64,000 nt of DNA from Zizania palustris. Taxonomy: Eukaryota > Streptophyta > Magnoliopsida > Poales > Poaceae. Positions 30,540-41,565 of this stretch are shown here, in pieces (the stretch's first letter is position 1; each line of letters begins with the position of its first letter). Position numbers and translations under genes: made by a program. The notes below the pieces were generated by a model. That model worked only from the letters and a program-made list of their open reading frames with translations. It was not told the DNA's origin and searched no databases. The stretch covers positions 10,236,342 to 10,300,341 of the forward strand of contig JAAALK010000289.1 of assembly GCA_019279435.1 (NCBI GenBank). The letters run 5' to 3'.

Positions 30540-33126
30540 ATGCCTTTTGGCTTAAGAAATGTTGGGGCTACTTTTTCGAGGTTAGTTGCTAAGGCTCTAG
30601 GTCATCAATTAGGTCACAATGTGGAGGCCTATATGGATGATATTGTAATAAAGAGTGCTTTAAAGCACCAACATAGCCTAGACTTAGCAGAAACATTTAA
30701 TAGCCTTCGGGCATGTGGGATTCGTCTTAACCCCGAGAAATGTATCTTCGGAGCTAAGGCTGGGAAGTTGTTAGGGTATTTAGTTTCAAGCAGAGGGATT
30801 GAAGCTAGCCCTACTCAAATAACTGCGCTACAGAAGATGGCTCCTCCGGAAAATTTAAAGCAAGTGCAAAAGTTGACTGGTCGTTTGGCAGCACTTAGAA
30901 GGTTTTTGGCAAGGGTCCGAAAATTTTGCATGGACACCAGAGTGTCAGAAAAGCTTCGAAGATATTAAAGAGTATCTCAGTAATCTTGCTACACTCACGG
31001 TGCCTAGTGCGGACGAAACCCTACTCCTTTACCTTGTGGCTACTGGCTCTGCTGTCAGCGCAGTTCTTGTCAGAGAGATTGATGTCAACGGGAAGTTGGT
31101 ACAAAATCCAGTTTACTTTGTGTCCGAAGCTTTGTCCGGAGCAAAAACAAGATATTCTGAGCTTGAGTAATTCGTTCATGCTCTGATAATGGCTTCGAGG
31201 AAGCTAAGGCATTATTTTTTGGCACATAATGTTGTGGTACCAACTTCGTATCCTCTGGGAGATATGCTCCGAAGTAAGGATTCCACTGGAAGAATTGGGA
31301 AGTGGGCTGTTGAATTAGCACCCTTCGGCATATCTTTCCTAGCAAGAACAACAATTAAGTCGCAAGTATTAGCTGACTTAGTAGCAGAGTGGACTCCCCC
31401 TGCAATATGGGCTCCAGAGAAGCCAAGCGAAGAAATTTGGACTATTTACTCCGATGGAGCTTTTCAAGCATCTGGAGCAGTTGTCGGAGCCATGATAATT
31501 TCGCCTTCAGGGCAAAAGGCTTTGTACTCCGCAAGACTAAACTTTAAGTCTACCAATAATACAGCGGAGTATGAAGGAATTCTGTTGGGACTTCGCAAGG
31601 CACGTGCTCTAGGGGCTACAAGAGTTGTTATTAAAACAGATTCTCAGATTGTAGCAGGACACGTGGACAAGAGTTTTCAAGTCCTACATCCGCAACTTGC
31701 AAAGTACTTAGAAGAAATCCGAAAGATCGAAGCATCATTTAAAGGAATTTCTATTCGAAGTATACCTAGAGCAGAAAATATGCAAGTGGACATCTTAGCG
31801 AAAGTTGCAGCCAGAGCTTTGGATATACCCGAAGAAGCTTTTTATGATGAACTTAATACACCTTCGGTGCCACAAATTCCATCCGCAGAGATTCTTTGCA
31901 TTCCAAGTACAGATTGGAGAAATTCAATCATGGAACTTTTGCAAGGAGGAGCAAATTCGTTTGAAGAGCCACAGTTTTCAAGATTGAAACTCGGGGCTAG
32001 GAATTATCAAATAATCAACGGTATTTTATACAAGGCCGGAGTATGTTCCACTTTACTCCGATGTATATCCCAAACCGAAGGCCAAGATATTCTTCGAGAT
32101 ATTCATGAAGGGCTTTGCGGTATCCATCTGGCCCGTCGAGCTTTGGCAGGGAAAACACTTCGCCAGGGGCTTTATTGGCCTACGATAGTAGCAGATGCGG
32201 AGAACTTAATCCGCACATGCCAAGGGTGTCAGTGGATGGGTCAACGGAGTCATCGCCCACCAACAACTCTTCAAGTTATTGCTCCGGTATGACCTATGGC
32301 CAGATGGGGTATGGATTTGATTGGTCCCTTTCCAGTAGCTAAGGGAAATTTAAAGTTCGCAGTGGTAGCTATTGAATATTTTTCTAAGTGGGTAGAAGCA
32401 GAGCCCTTAATAGCTATCACTTCGAACAATGTACAGAAATTCTTTTGGAAAAGTATCATTTGCCGGTTTGGAGTGCCTAGACAACTCACAGTTGATAATG
32501 GAACACAGTTCGATGCAGAACCTTTCAAAAAGTTTTGCGAAGATCTAGGCATCCAGTTATGTTTTGCTGTAGTGAGACATCCTCAGTCTAATGGAGTTGT
32601 AGAAAGAGCCAATGGAAATATTTTGTCAGGGCTAAATCGAAGGATAGTAGGATTAGCAAAAGGACTGTGGACCGAAGAACTTCCGAAGATTTTATGGTCC
32701 ATTCGGACTACGCAAACAAGGTCCACAGGTTTTACTCCATTCAGATTGCTATTCGGAGATGAAGCTATGACTCCAACGGAGCTCAAAGGAGGATCACATC
32801 GCAGCACCGAACCGGAGATTGAAGGAGAAAGACAAGCTTCGCTAGATTTAACAGAGGAGACAAGACTTCGAGCTGTAGCCAATTTATCAAAGTATCATCA
32901 GCAGACGAAGGCTTTGTTTGACCCGAAGGTTAAGATCAATGAGCTTAAACCGGGTCATCTCGTTTTACAAAGCATCATAGCGCCAGGAAAATTAGGAAAT
33001 AAATGGGAAGGTCCATACTTAATTGTTCGTTCAGGCCGTCCTGGCTCTTTTAAACTAGCTAATTTGGAAGGTGAAGAGTTAGTACATACTTGGCATGCGG
33101 AGCACCTAAAGCGATACTTCGCATAA
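30540..33126 (+). pseudogene. RT C-terminal half, RNase H, aRNase H and integrase of A2 (right arm)
   Basis: The order matches the left arm. RT keeps AYMDDIVIKS but loses about 45 bp after RRFLAR at 30915, which shifts the frame. A TAG at 31168 precedes a long open segment (31189-32289) with RNase H, aRNase H (TIYSDGAFQASGA, NTAEYEGILLGL, IKTDSQIVAGHV) and the integrase zinc region (HEGLCGIHLARRAL, CQGCQWMG). One TGA at 32290 then separates the integrase core and C-terminus (DLIGPFPVAKG, LTVDNGTQFDAEPF, VVERANGNIL, GPYLIVRSGRPGSFKL), ending at TAA 33124-33126. Confidence 0.85.
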
Positions 33127-33289
33127 GGGCTCCTTGTAATCATGTGTAATCACTTTTCGAATCAATAAAGCATATGGTTTAGATAATGCCTACCCCTCAT
33201 AAACTTTCAGCTTCCGTGTGGACGCACTGGAACCGCGGAGTTGACTGAGAGGGAAGTGTCATTAATTTGAATCATATTTTCCGAGGTGG

Positions 33290-33660
33290 TGGGCTGACAT
33301 AATCCGGAGTCCAAGCCACCGGCTTGAAGACATCCGTAAAAGAGCCCGAAAACCACAGAATGCGGAGTCCAAGCCACCGGCTGGAAGACATCCGTAAAAA
33401 GAGTCCAAAGAGACCAAATGATGCGGAGCCCAAGCCACCATCTTGTAGGTATCCGTAAAAAGAGTCCAAAGAGACCAAATGATGCGGAGCCCAAGCCACC
33501 GACTTGTAGGTATCCGTAAAAAGAGTCTAAAGAGACCACTGCGAACTCCAAACCACTGGTTTGACAAAATTCGCAAAAAAGAGCCGAAGGAGGCCAAAAC
33601 AAAATAGAGTTTGAGCCATGAGCTTTGAATGTCTGTTAAGAAAGTCCAAAGTGACAAATT
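33290..33660 (+). repeat. 61-bp tandem array of A2 (right arm)
   Basis: Five to six units of about 61 bp, such as GCGGAGCCCAAGCCACC plus TGTAGGTATCCGTAAAAAG, follow the integrase stop by about 160 bp. The last units, toward the antisense gene, are the most diverged. Confidence 0.85.
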
Positions 33661-33948
33661 ATCTAAGACACTAAAGTATCCGGAAAGTTATCTCACGTGA
33701 TTTCTTGCAAAAACATAAGGTAATAAGTTGCCAACCTTCAGACTACAAACAGTCGAAGACATTTTATAAGATTTTATTCGATCTTTAAATTACTGATGGG
33801 CTCCGAACCCCAAAAATTGTACTCCTAAGTTTTCTTTGTGCCTAACCATCTTTGAATACAATTCGAAGTTTCTTACGCCCAAAGAGGGGCTAATAAATAG
33901 GGAGACAATTTTAAATCGATATTTATTATTCGAACAAATATGATTACA

Positions 33949-36272
33949 TCATGAAAAATTGGTATCTATACCAAGAAGGAATCGGAGACCTCTTCGATCT
34001 CTAGAGCTAGGGTTGGAACGACTAGTTCCAGTGCCGGGAGTCCTAACAACTTTGCGTTTAACTCTCCTGCCTCCCTTCGAAGCTCTAAAGTCTTTTTGTT
34101 CTTGCTGAAGCTCGGCCCAAGTTCGAAGCTGTTCGGGGCTCCTTTCCCAGCTTCCAAGTTCTTCAGGCTTTTTACCTTGAGCTTCATCTTCGTCTTCGGA
34201 CCATATAATGTCTTCAGAAGATGAAGTTTCCAAGTTAACTTCTTTTTCTTCCTCTTTAATGCAAGATAATATATCTTTGCTTATTTCGAACGTAATCATT
34301 CCGGAACTATCTCGAGGAACTAGAAATTGAGGGCGCTTGTGAAGTTTTAAGATTTCGAAGGTAGCCCATAATAAGCGAAGTTCGTCGTTAACATCTAACA
34401 CTTCGACATCTTCCATATGAGGCAAAGCCTAAAAACATGATAAACAAATCTTCATTCATAAATGTACAAAGCGTAGTGCTTTACATAGTTGAAGATCCTA
34501 AGGTAATTCTAAACCTGCGGGCTTGGAGGAGGATGACTGCTCGAAGCTTGGGACCGAGCCTGCTTCTGGCGTTGTCCTTCGTCAATCCAGGCCTTGATCG
34601 CAGAACGACCTTCGGCTCTCCATGAAGTTTGATCGGAGTTATTGATCGGCCCAAATCTTCGTAATAACCAAGTAGACCAACAGCAGCCACTTGTCCGGAG
34701 ATTTCTCCGTAACGAATGCCTGCTGTCTTCATTTGCTTCGCTACTCCTTGAATCCTTTTCAACCGGCGCAGTAGGGAGATGTTGTCATCCGAAGGAAGCG
34801 TCACAGTACTACCGAAGTACTCCAGAATGCCTAGCAATTGATCCATGACCTCCGCAGCTACCTTCTCAGACTTCATCTTATCTTCAATTAACGCATCCTT
34901 CATCGAAGTTAGCTCTTCTATAACTCTAGAGAGCCTAGCCGCTTCCGTAGTTAAAGAATTCTTGTGATTCAGTAGCTGGCTAGCTTCTTCTCGGAGCCTA
35001 ACAAGCTCGGCCCCAGCAGTAGCGTGCTCCGCCCGCATCTTTTCAATTTCTGCTCGAAGCACAATTTTTTCTACTTCGAGCTCCTTGTTCATAGCCTCCA
35101 AGCCTTGTCTGGCCCTGTGTTCCGTTGAAACCATGTTGTCCATGTGGGCCACTCGACCTTCGGAGATAGTCAGATTTCGTTGAATAGTTGCATTCTCCTC
35201 TCGAAGGCGAATGTTCCCACGTTCGTTGGAGATATTCGCAGCTCGAGCCAAGACTGTTTGCTGCGAAAAGAAAAAGTCGAGGTGAGCAATTATTTGTATC
35301 TAAATTTGATTCTATTTTGCAGATACTTCGTACCTGGTATGCTGCGCCTTCCATGGCAGCATTAAGCTCCGACCTCTCCGCCCCACTCAAGATGGCCACC
35401 AAGTCCGTCTCCCCAACTTCGCGACTAGCTCGATCCAAAGGCTCGAGCAAAGTCCGAAGCCCAGTTCTTCACTCTAAGAAAGGAGCTATAAGGGGGATCA
35501 TGCTTAAGGCTTGTTTGTCATCTTCGTTTGGCGAAGGCCCGGAGTGTTGAGCTGTGGTCTTCGGAGCCCCGGGAGACTGACCCCCCTCAGTAGATTGGCT
35601 CTCATCTGTTGACTTAGACGAAGTTGATCCTGAGCTCGGAGCAGGGAGGGGGTCCATCTTCCCTTTGCCTTTTCCAGGCCCCATCTGAGTGGCTCCTGGA
35701 ATTGGCTCCGAAGTTGTCGAAGGCTTTTACCATCTTTTCACCTCCGGGGCCTACGAAGGTCTTCGGTTGGCATGAAGCTCTATGCAGTGCTGCGAAGATC
35801 TCCGCCCTTCCTTCACAACCTTCGGCTCACAACGCCCATTCGAAGATGGAAAGGCGTGCTACCGCACTCGAAGAAAGTTGGGGGAGGGGGACGTGGAACA
35901 AGTCTAATACTTCCGCCAAGAAGTCTACCGCCGGAAGCCCCAAATCAGCTTCGAAGAAGGCTTCAAAGATGACCACTTCTCTGGGTCTCGGTGACAGAAT
36001 GATTTCCTTCCCAGGTTTGCGAATCATCACCCCCGAACTAATTTTGCCTTCTACTGCAGCCGCAAGCGATTCCCTTCTGCAGGTTGACGGCCCCAGTTGA
36101 TAAGACTGGTCCGTATACTTCGTCGATGCTGGAAATAGGTCTTGGGGGCCGACATTTTGGCTGAAGGATTTGGAGTTGCCGTCGCCGATGATGCAGCCGC
36201 TGCCGCCGCAGCAGCTTGCTGCCAAGCCAAGGTTGAAGTCGCTCTAGGACCTTTGAAACTAGTTTTCACCAT
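33949..36272 (-). pseudogene. Antisense gene of A2 (PF04195-like plus coiled coil)
   Basis: ATG 36272-36270 starts an Ala-rich leader (MVKTSFKGPRATSTLAWQQ). The PF04195-like region follows (VVIFEAFFEADLGLPAVDFL, LPQLSSSAVARLSIFEWAL, about 36000-35830), then IFAALHRASCQPK. A deletion of roughly 900 bp relative to A3 joins this at about 35710 to the Gly/Lys and Ser/Pro-rich exon (GKGKGKMDPLPAPSSGS, ALSMIPLIAPFLE). After an intron come a long coiled coil (35250-34880), IRYGEISGQVAAVGLLGYY, a deletion of about 80-90 bp, an 86-bp GT..AG intron (34429-34514) and an intact last exon from ALPHMEDVEVLDV to the stop at 33949. Function is unknown; it is convergent to pol. Confidence 0.7.
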
Positions 36273-36377
36273 TGGATTTTGTGGATTGCTTCAGAGGAAA
36301 AATGGCGGCTAGGGCTCGGGTGATGGCTTGTTTGCACGAAAGCAGTGAAAAGGTACTCAAGAAGGGTTTGGGCCTTC

Positions 36378-36385
36378 TATTTATA
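36378..36385 (-). promoter_or_regulatory. TATA box of the A2 antisense gene
   Basis: On minus GGCTATAAATAGAAGG lies about 105 bp upstream of ATG 36272, inside the element and before the LTR. TATA boxes sit in equivalent places at 41253-41260 and 55571-55578, which supports a real internal antisense promoter. Confidence 0.6.
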
Positions 36386-36711
36386 GCCCACACCCTGATT
36401 TTTTACCGTTTGCCTGTGTCGTTTCATATTTCCAACCGTTACTTTGCTCCGAAATTAAAGCATTCTGTAACTTCCGTTAGAAGAAAGAAGCTAACGGCTA
36501 TTTCTTCTAAGTCTAAAAAGACTTTCAGACTTTTCGAGTTAGTTCTATGTTACTTCGAAAGTAATTTTATTAAAAACTGATTCAAAGTTTACATCTCCAC
36601 GTAGTTCGGAGGTGGTTTAAATTTGCTAACCCCTACGCATGATTATTTTTCTTGCGTATACTGCTCTCCTAACATTACAGATGTAGCGGAGAAGCGTATT
36701 CGAGGGGCTAC

Positions 36712-37206
36712 TGTTGGGGGAAAACATTTCATCTTCAGGGTTATTGCAATGACGAGATAAAAACTGGTGATTAAGACGAAGCCTTCCAACATATAATTTT
36801 GAAGATGCATTAAGTCAAGTTCGAAGTATGATGACAGGCTTTAGTTCGGAGTATATCTTCGAACTAAGACTCTTCCGAGAACTTCTTTGCCAGCTAAGAT
36901 GGAAGACTTATCTTCTTTCTCATTAGATTAGTCTTTTACCATTTTAGCCCTATTAAGGGTACCGAATAGTTTCCACTATATCGGTTGTAATAGTGGGGTA
37001 AAAAGGTCTTTTCCTTAATGTTTGGGCCTATAAATACCCCCCGTTTTACCCTGTAATAGGGACCGAATACAAGTTATTCAATACGCACATTCGAATTATT
37101 CTAAGTCATTATCCTTTCGGAGGCTTAGAATAGTTTACTTCGCAAACACTTCGTTTGTTAGTTTCTAATCTTCAGAAACCTGTTAGCGTAATCTTTTACG
37201 CCAACA
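36712..37206 (+). repeat. 3' LTR of A2
   Basis: The 495-bp LTR runs TGTTGGGGGAAAACATT...TTTTACGCCAACA with TATAAATA at 37029-37036. The purine-rich tract TTCGAGGGGCTAC precedes it. It is followed at once by family B gag of B2 (GGCCTCTTGCGAG). Confidence 0.95.
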
Positions 37207-39162
37207 GGCCTCTTGCGAGCCCTAGCTGAAGGAGATGTGCTAATATTCTTCTTCCACACTCCTACTTTAGGATTTTTAGGTATGAGTGTGCGTGTGCGTT
37301 GTTCTCCAACAATCACTGCCTTCCCCTTAGTTGACTCAGCTTGTTCTGGCCGAATCAACACTCTCTTCTCGTCGAGATCGATGGAGTTGACGGGAACGAG
37401 ATCCTTATCTAGCTTCATCTTTGGATTGTGGTCTATCTTCAATCGTCCTTCTTGTATGGCCGATTGAACCTGTCGTCGAAAAACATTGAAGTCATTAGTA
37501 TAATGCGAATGCGAATCATGCCACTTACAGTATGGATGTTCCATTAACTCGTCGGAAGATGGAATGACTTGGCCTTTAGGCAATCTGAGAAGCTGGTTCT
37601 TTGAGAGGAAATCAAATATTTTATCACACTTAGTTATATCAAATGAGTATTTTACCTTGCTAGGCCGATTCTTGGTGGGAGACGGCCGTAACGGGCTTTC
37701 TCTTAGCGTTCCAAACACATTCGGCCGCGTACATGTCGGTCGAATCCTCTTCCTCTTCTGATTCCTCCTCGTTGGAGTGCTCCATGATGTGGATTTTAGC
37801 TCTAGTCTTGTTAAATGTTTTTATAAACTTTTAATCTTTAGCTCAGCCTTCCTGGACCAGAGCCTATTGCGAGACTTGGCTAACTTCTAAAAAGTGCTAG
37901 TTGTCTAGTCTCTCCTTAATCTCAAAACACAACCCGCTAAAAGCTAGAGCCGCCAAATCCCTCTCTGAAATATTAAGACTAAACCATCGGTTTCTGGTAT
38001 CCCTAAAACGCTTGATATACTCAGAGATGCTCTCGCCAAATTTTGTCTACCCAACGTCAAGTATGAAAGCCTAAGTTCTGTTTCACCCGTTTAAAAGTAG
38101 TCATGGAATTTTTGCTCTAATTCAGCCCACGTTTGGATGGAGTTCAACAGAAGAGCAGAAAACCAAGTGAAAGCGGTGCCGGATAGTGAGAGAGAAGATA
38201 GTCTGAGCTTTAAAGCGTTCGACCCACTAGCTTCTCCACACTGTGCTAAAAATTGATTAACATGCTCTAGTGTGGTTTTGCTACCCTCACCGTCGAACTT
38301 GGTGAATTCAGGGACTCTATAGCTATCAGTGTAAGGTATTGTATCAAAATGATGGGGGTATGGCTTCCGATAAACCCTAGCTTGACCGCTTGGCACAAAG
38401 CCGGTGCACTCCCTAAACAGTGCGTAGATCTGCTCCTCAATGTCGTCATCCTCACCCGCTGCCTGTGCATGTCTCTCATGCTGGGCCGTGATACATGGTG
38501 GGATGTCGGCGTGTCAGCCATGGGTTTCTTCCTCATGCGATAGCTGCACAATGTGTTTGGGTCTACGCGCTTGTGGGCAAAGCTGGCACTGGCGTAAGTG
38601 GAAGCAGCGCATGGTGAGCATAATGACTTGTCTCGGTCGTTGGTATTAAGGCCAAAGACGTAATGGTTTTGCCAGTACTACCGTCAGTTCTACTATAAAT
38701 GTGACTTATCAGAGGTTTTATAGCAATAGGGGCTGATGGCACGTCCTTAGTAAAGCCGAACCTTCTAAGTGTCGCCTCTACTTGAGAGCTCACTGCAGAA
38801 TCAAAACGGTTGGCTAGCGAAGCGTTAATGGCTTGATCTACTGATGCGGTTATTTTCTGCTCTATCTCTAAAGAAGATAAACGAGGCGATACCAGTGTTA
38901 CCTAGATCCGAGAAAGGTCGGGGACGTTAATGTCGGGCTTGATGAAGCCCGCACGTGTCTTGATGTAGCTCCCAAGCATCAGGTCCTAGAGTGCCTTCAT
39001 TTTTGCCTCGATCTCTGCTCGGTCTTCTGCGGGAATATCTTCATGGGTAGGAGCCATGATGTTGCGGTTGTCGATATCCGCGCCTCCCGTGGGATCCATT
39101 GGCGGTGTAGACGTAGTAGTCATTGTAGACGTACTGGCGGCCGACATAGATGTACCCATCAT
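37207..39162 (-). pseudogene. gag of B2
   Basis: The start is ATG 39162 or 39159 (MMGTSMSAASTST), about 40 bp inside the 5' LTR, followed by EDIPAEDRAEIEAKMKAL. The capsid-like region at 38396-38091 reads VYRKPYPHHFDTIPY, RVPEFTKFDGEGSKTTLEH and FTWFSALLLNSIQTW. The C-terminal region at 37718-37207 has PSPTKNRPSKVKYSFDITKC and a knuckle-like YCKWHDSHSHYTNDFNVF, where the final Cys is replaced by Phe. Stops and shifts separate the blocks. The frame is cut at 37207 by the A2 LTR. Confidence 0.8.
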
Positions 39163-39175
39163 GTTGGCGTAGTAT

Positions 39176-39200
39176 TGCCCAGCGGTGTCAGCAAAAAGTG
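39176..39200 (-). other. Degenerate primer-binding site of B2
   Basis: On minus the bases after the LTR read CACTTTTTGCTGACACCGCT, corresponding to CAGTTTTTGGCGACTCCGCT in B5. The family site has lost several matches. Confidence 0.6.
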
Positions 39201-40544
39201 TGTTGACACAAAAACGTGCCCCCACACTTGGGTTAGTTCGATGATCCAAAAGTGTGTGGATACTTTGGGACAATCCTATGCGTAACACAACACCGATGTC
39301 GCATTCCAACTACCCTTAACTGTGGTAAGGGGGTGGAGTCGCCAGGTAATCAGATCACACAAAATGATCCAATTAGCCGAAAGAAATATATTAAACAGAA
39401 CAAATCAGCAAGCCGAGCGGAGCTTTACTGATTTGAAGTGTACAGTGTGAAGGGTATTGCCGAAGGATACCTTCAACGTCTAATGCGAAGTATCCTGCCG
39501 ATAGGCACCTTCGGCGTTCGGGCTGATCTGGGTGAAGACGGACTCTGAACAGATCTTGACGTGACAATCACCTCCGAACGGTCGGGGCTCGGCAAGAAGT
39601 TTTCGGTATAGTAAAATAACTTAGACGCAACGTGCGGGATTGAATTCATCTGACGTGGGGTATGAGCGTGGCGAATCTTGTCGTGATGAAGCATGTTGCG
39701 AAGCGTGTCGATGTGCAGGACTTGGTCAAACCGACAACAGCGTGACGGTCCTTCACAGGTAGTCGAAGTAGTAGTTCCGCCGAGGGGTGCTTTGGCATCT
39801 CCGAAACCAATCCCATGGCTCCGGATACCACCGGTGAAGTGGCTCCGAATGTAGAAACCCGCAACAGAATAAATATCAAGCACTAATGCGGCCTGAAGAC
39901 CAAATTCTGCTAAGTGTTGCACTGGGGCGAAGGTAGCAATCTGTTACGCAGATTAGCAGATATTCATAGGCAAAGTAACAAGACGATAGCAATCTATTAC
40001 ATAGATATAGATTACGAATAATTCACCAATGAATTAACAAGGATTACCACTCTTCTGAAGTGGTCGGTGGAGGGCTTCCAGACAAACCCACGAATAGTGC
40101 GGAAAGTAAAGTTAAAATAAAAGTACGGTTCAAAGCTAGGGCTTTGTGTTGATTGTGTTCGGGGGTTCTGAACCGGCCTCACCCCTATATTTATAGAGGC
40201 TAGACTTCTAATCTCTAAGTCTAATCTAGTATAATTTGGCTTAACAACGCGTGGAAAAGGACTTAGTCAAAAATCGGACTCAATCTCTATCTCTACCCGA
40301 AGTGGGTGTTTGGCCAGGCACGCCAAAGCCTGCTCCTCGTGCCGAAGCTTCGGCGGAGTGGGCCTTCGAAGGCCTTCAGGCCGAAGGCTGCAGGCTTGCT
40401 AGAATCTTCCGAAGCCCATAGCCTGGTGGGCCTTCAGCCCTGTAGGGCTTCGACCCAACCTGGGACATGTGTATTTTCGGCCCAAATTACCAAAATTGAT
40501 ATTTTGACAATCTTAACATTTAATTCCATTTTTTGCTATCGACA
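39201..40544 (-). repeat. 5' LTR of B2
   Basis: It is 1344 bp and on minus begins TGTCGATAGCAAAAAATGG and ends TTTTTGTGTCAACA. TATAAATATA on minus lies at 40186-40195. The double repeat with TTACTTTGCCTATGAATA-like units is at about 39942-40042. It is visibly diverged from the 3' LTR at 22727, so B2 is not recent. Confidence 0.9.
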
Positions 40545-41361
40545 AGTACCACCGCTCGTTGATGTCCTTCGTGAGAAAGGAGTCCGTGTGCTCCTTTCGG
40601 AGCTGGAAATTGAGGAGTTGTTCGGCTTGTATCGCTTCTTCGGTTGGCAGCTGGCATCGTGCATCTTCGCAAATACCTTGGCCCTCCTCTTACAACCCTC
40701 CGCCCTCATGGCCCACTCAAAGACGGCCAAGATGGCGATGACATTCGGAGATAGCTGCAACAAGTCCACATTATAGAAATGAGGGACCTCCAAAGGAGTC
40801 CCGAAGAAAGGAACCCGAGTCCAGCCTCAAAGAAGGCCTCGAAGATGACTACTTCTTCTTCACACGGCTCAGGGATGGCCTTCTCTCCAGGAAGCCTCGC
40901 CTCGACGCCAGGTTCGAGACGATCTTTTATTGCATTCATCACTGACTCCTCTGTGCAGATAGATCTCTCACCAGAACTAGGGTCTGGTCGATGAACTTAT
41001 CAGAGGGTGGCCGCAGGTCTCGAGGGCCGCCAGCTTTTGCAGAACTCGGCGCCCCGCCTGCTGTGGCCGCCGCTAGATGGAGTGGGAATCCAAAGCAGGA
41101 ATAGTGCTCTTTTTCATCGTCATCTTCCCAGGAATGCAAGTCTGCATGGAGAAAAAGCAAATGGTCGAGTGTAGGGGCTAGGAAGTGACAAACGGTAGGG
41201 AAGGAAGAGCTAGACACGAGTAGGGGACTCAATGATGATAGGGGACCACTGCCTTTTATAGAAGCCTGAGGCTTGCACGACAAGTCTCCGTTGGGCCGGT
41301 TCGCATCCCCTTGAAGCCAACAGGTGGGGATGCGGCGAGACGCATATGAAAGGGCGCTCAA
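40545..41361 (-). pseudogene. Antisense gene of the family D element, 5' part
   Basis: On minus, a leader (about 41150-41000) ends in GGPRDLRPPSDKFIDQTLVL, matching VGPQDLFPASTKYTDQSYQL in A2. The PF04195-like region follows: VVIFEAFFEAGLGF in one frame and, after a shift, LLQLSPNVIAILAVFEWAMRAEGCKRRAKVFAKMHDASCQPKK in pieces, ending at the B2 insertion site. The gene continues at 22726 and below. The TATA box on minus at 41253-41260 lies upstream. Several frame changes are present. Confidence 0.65.
41253..41260 (-). promoter_or_regulatory. TATA box of the family D antisense gene
   Basis: On minus CTTCTATAAAAGGCAGTG lies about 100 bp before the first conserved antisense codons, in the same relation as in A2 and A3. 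Confidence 0.5.
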
Positions 41362-41565
41362 TGAGCCTGAGTCTATGAGCGGGAGCCCAAGTGATGAGGC
41401 ACCTCGTCGCTAGGTCCTGTCGAGTCAAGTCTCTTAGCTTTCAAAAGCATCCCAAGCCAGACGAAAGGTTTGCTTACTCTTTGGAATTTTGTTATGACTT
41501 TATTTATTGCGCATGTCGTGTTTCTCATTGGAAGGTCAATCGAAGAGTCACATGTAAGCGGCTAC

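Larger units (their letters stand above)
25506..34992. repeat. 9.5-kb imperfect palindrome of family A sequence
   Basis: The left arm 25506-30190 and right arm 30419-34992 are reverse-complement copies around a 228-bp unique centre (30191-30418). Each arm holds, from outside to centre, the 3' half of the antisense gene, the 61-bp repeat array, INT, aRH, RH, the C-terminal half of RT and 121 bp of foreign gypsy sequence. Arm differences are substitutions plus short deletions, for example about 45 bp missing in the right-arm RT at 30916 and about 80-90 bp missing in the right-arm antisense gene at about 34630. Homology stops at 25505 on the left, while the right copy continues to its LTR. Confidence 0.9.
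30540..37206 (+). mobile_element. Family A element A2, 5'-truncated (contains the right palindrome arm)
   Basis: The element starts inside RT at 30540 and runs through RH, aRH, INT, repeat array, antisense gene and 3' LTR (36712-37206). Family B gag of B2 resumes directly after the LTR with GGCCT, as expected if A2 inserted there. Its own 5' LTR, gag, protease and first half of RT are missing, having been lost at or before formation of the palindrome. Confidence 0.8.
22727..40544 (-). mobile_element. Family B Tat/Ogre-like element B2, itself invaded
   Basis: On minus: 5' LTR (40544-39201), degenerate PBS, gag (39162-37207), a large invaded region, the integrase end (about 24680-24201), a polypurine tract and the 3' LTR (24047-22727). 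Flanking pentamers ATTAC (22722-22726) and AGTAC (40545-40549) differ at one base. The antisense gene of family D is interrupted exactly here and continues outside both ends, which confirms the insertion. Protease, RT and RNase H of B2 are gone, replaced by family A material and an unassigned block. Confidence 0.8.

Noticed and set aside
40306..40776. A 156-codon plus frame crossing the B2 LTR into the antisense gene
   Set aside because: It spans an insertion border and combines LTR sequence with the reverse strand of the PF04195-like region.
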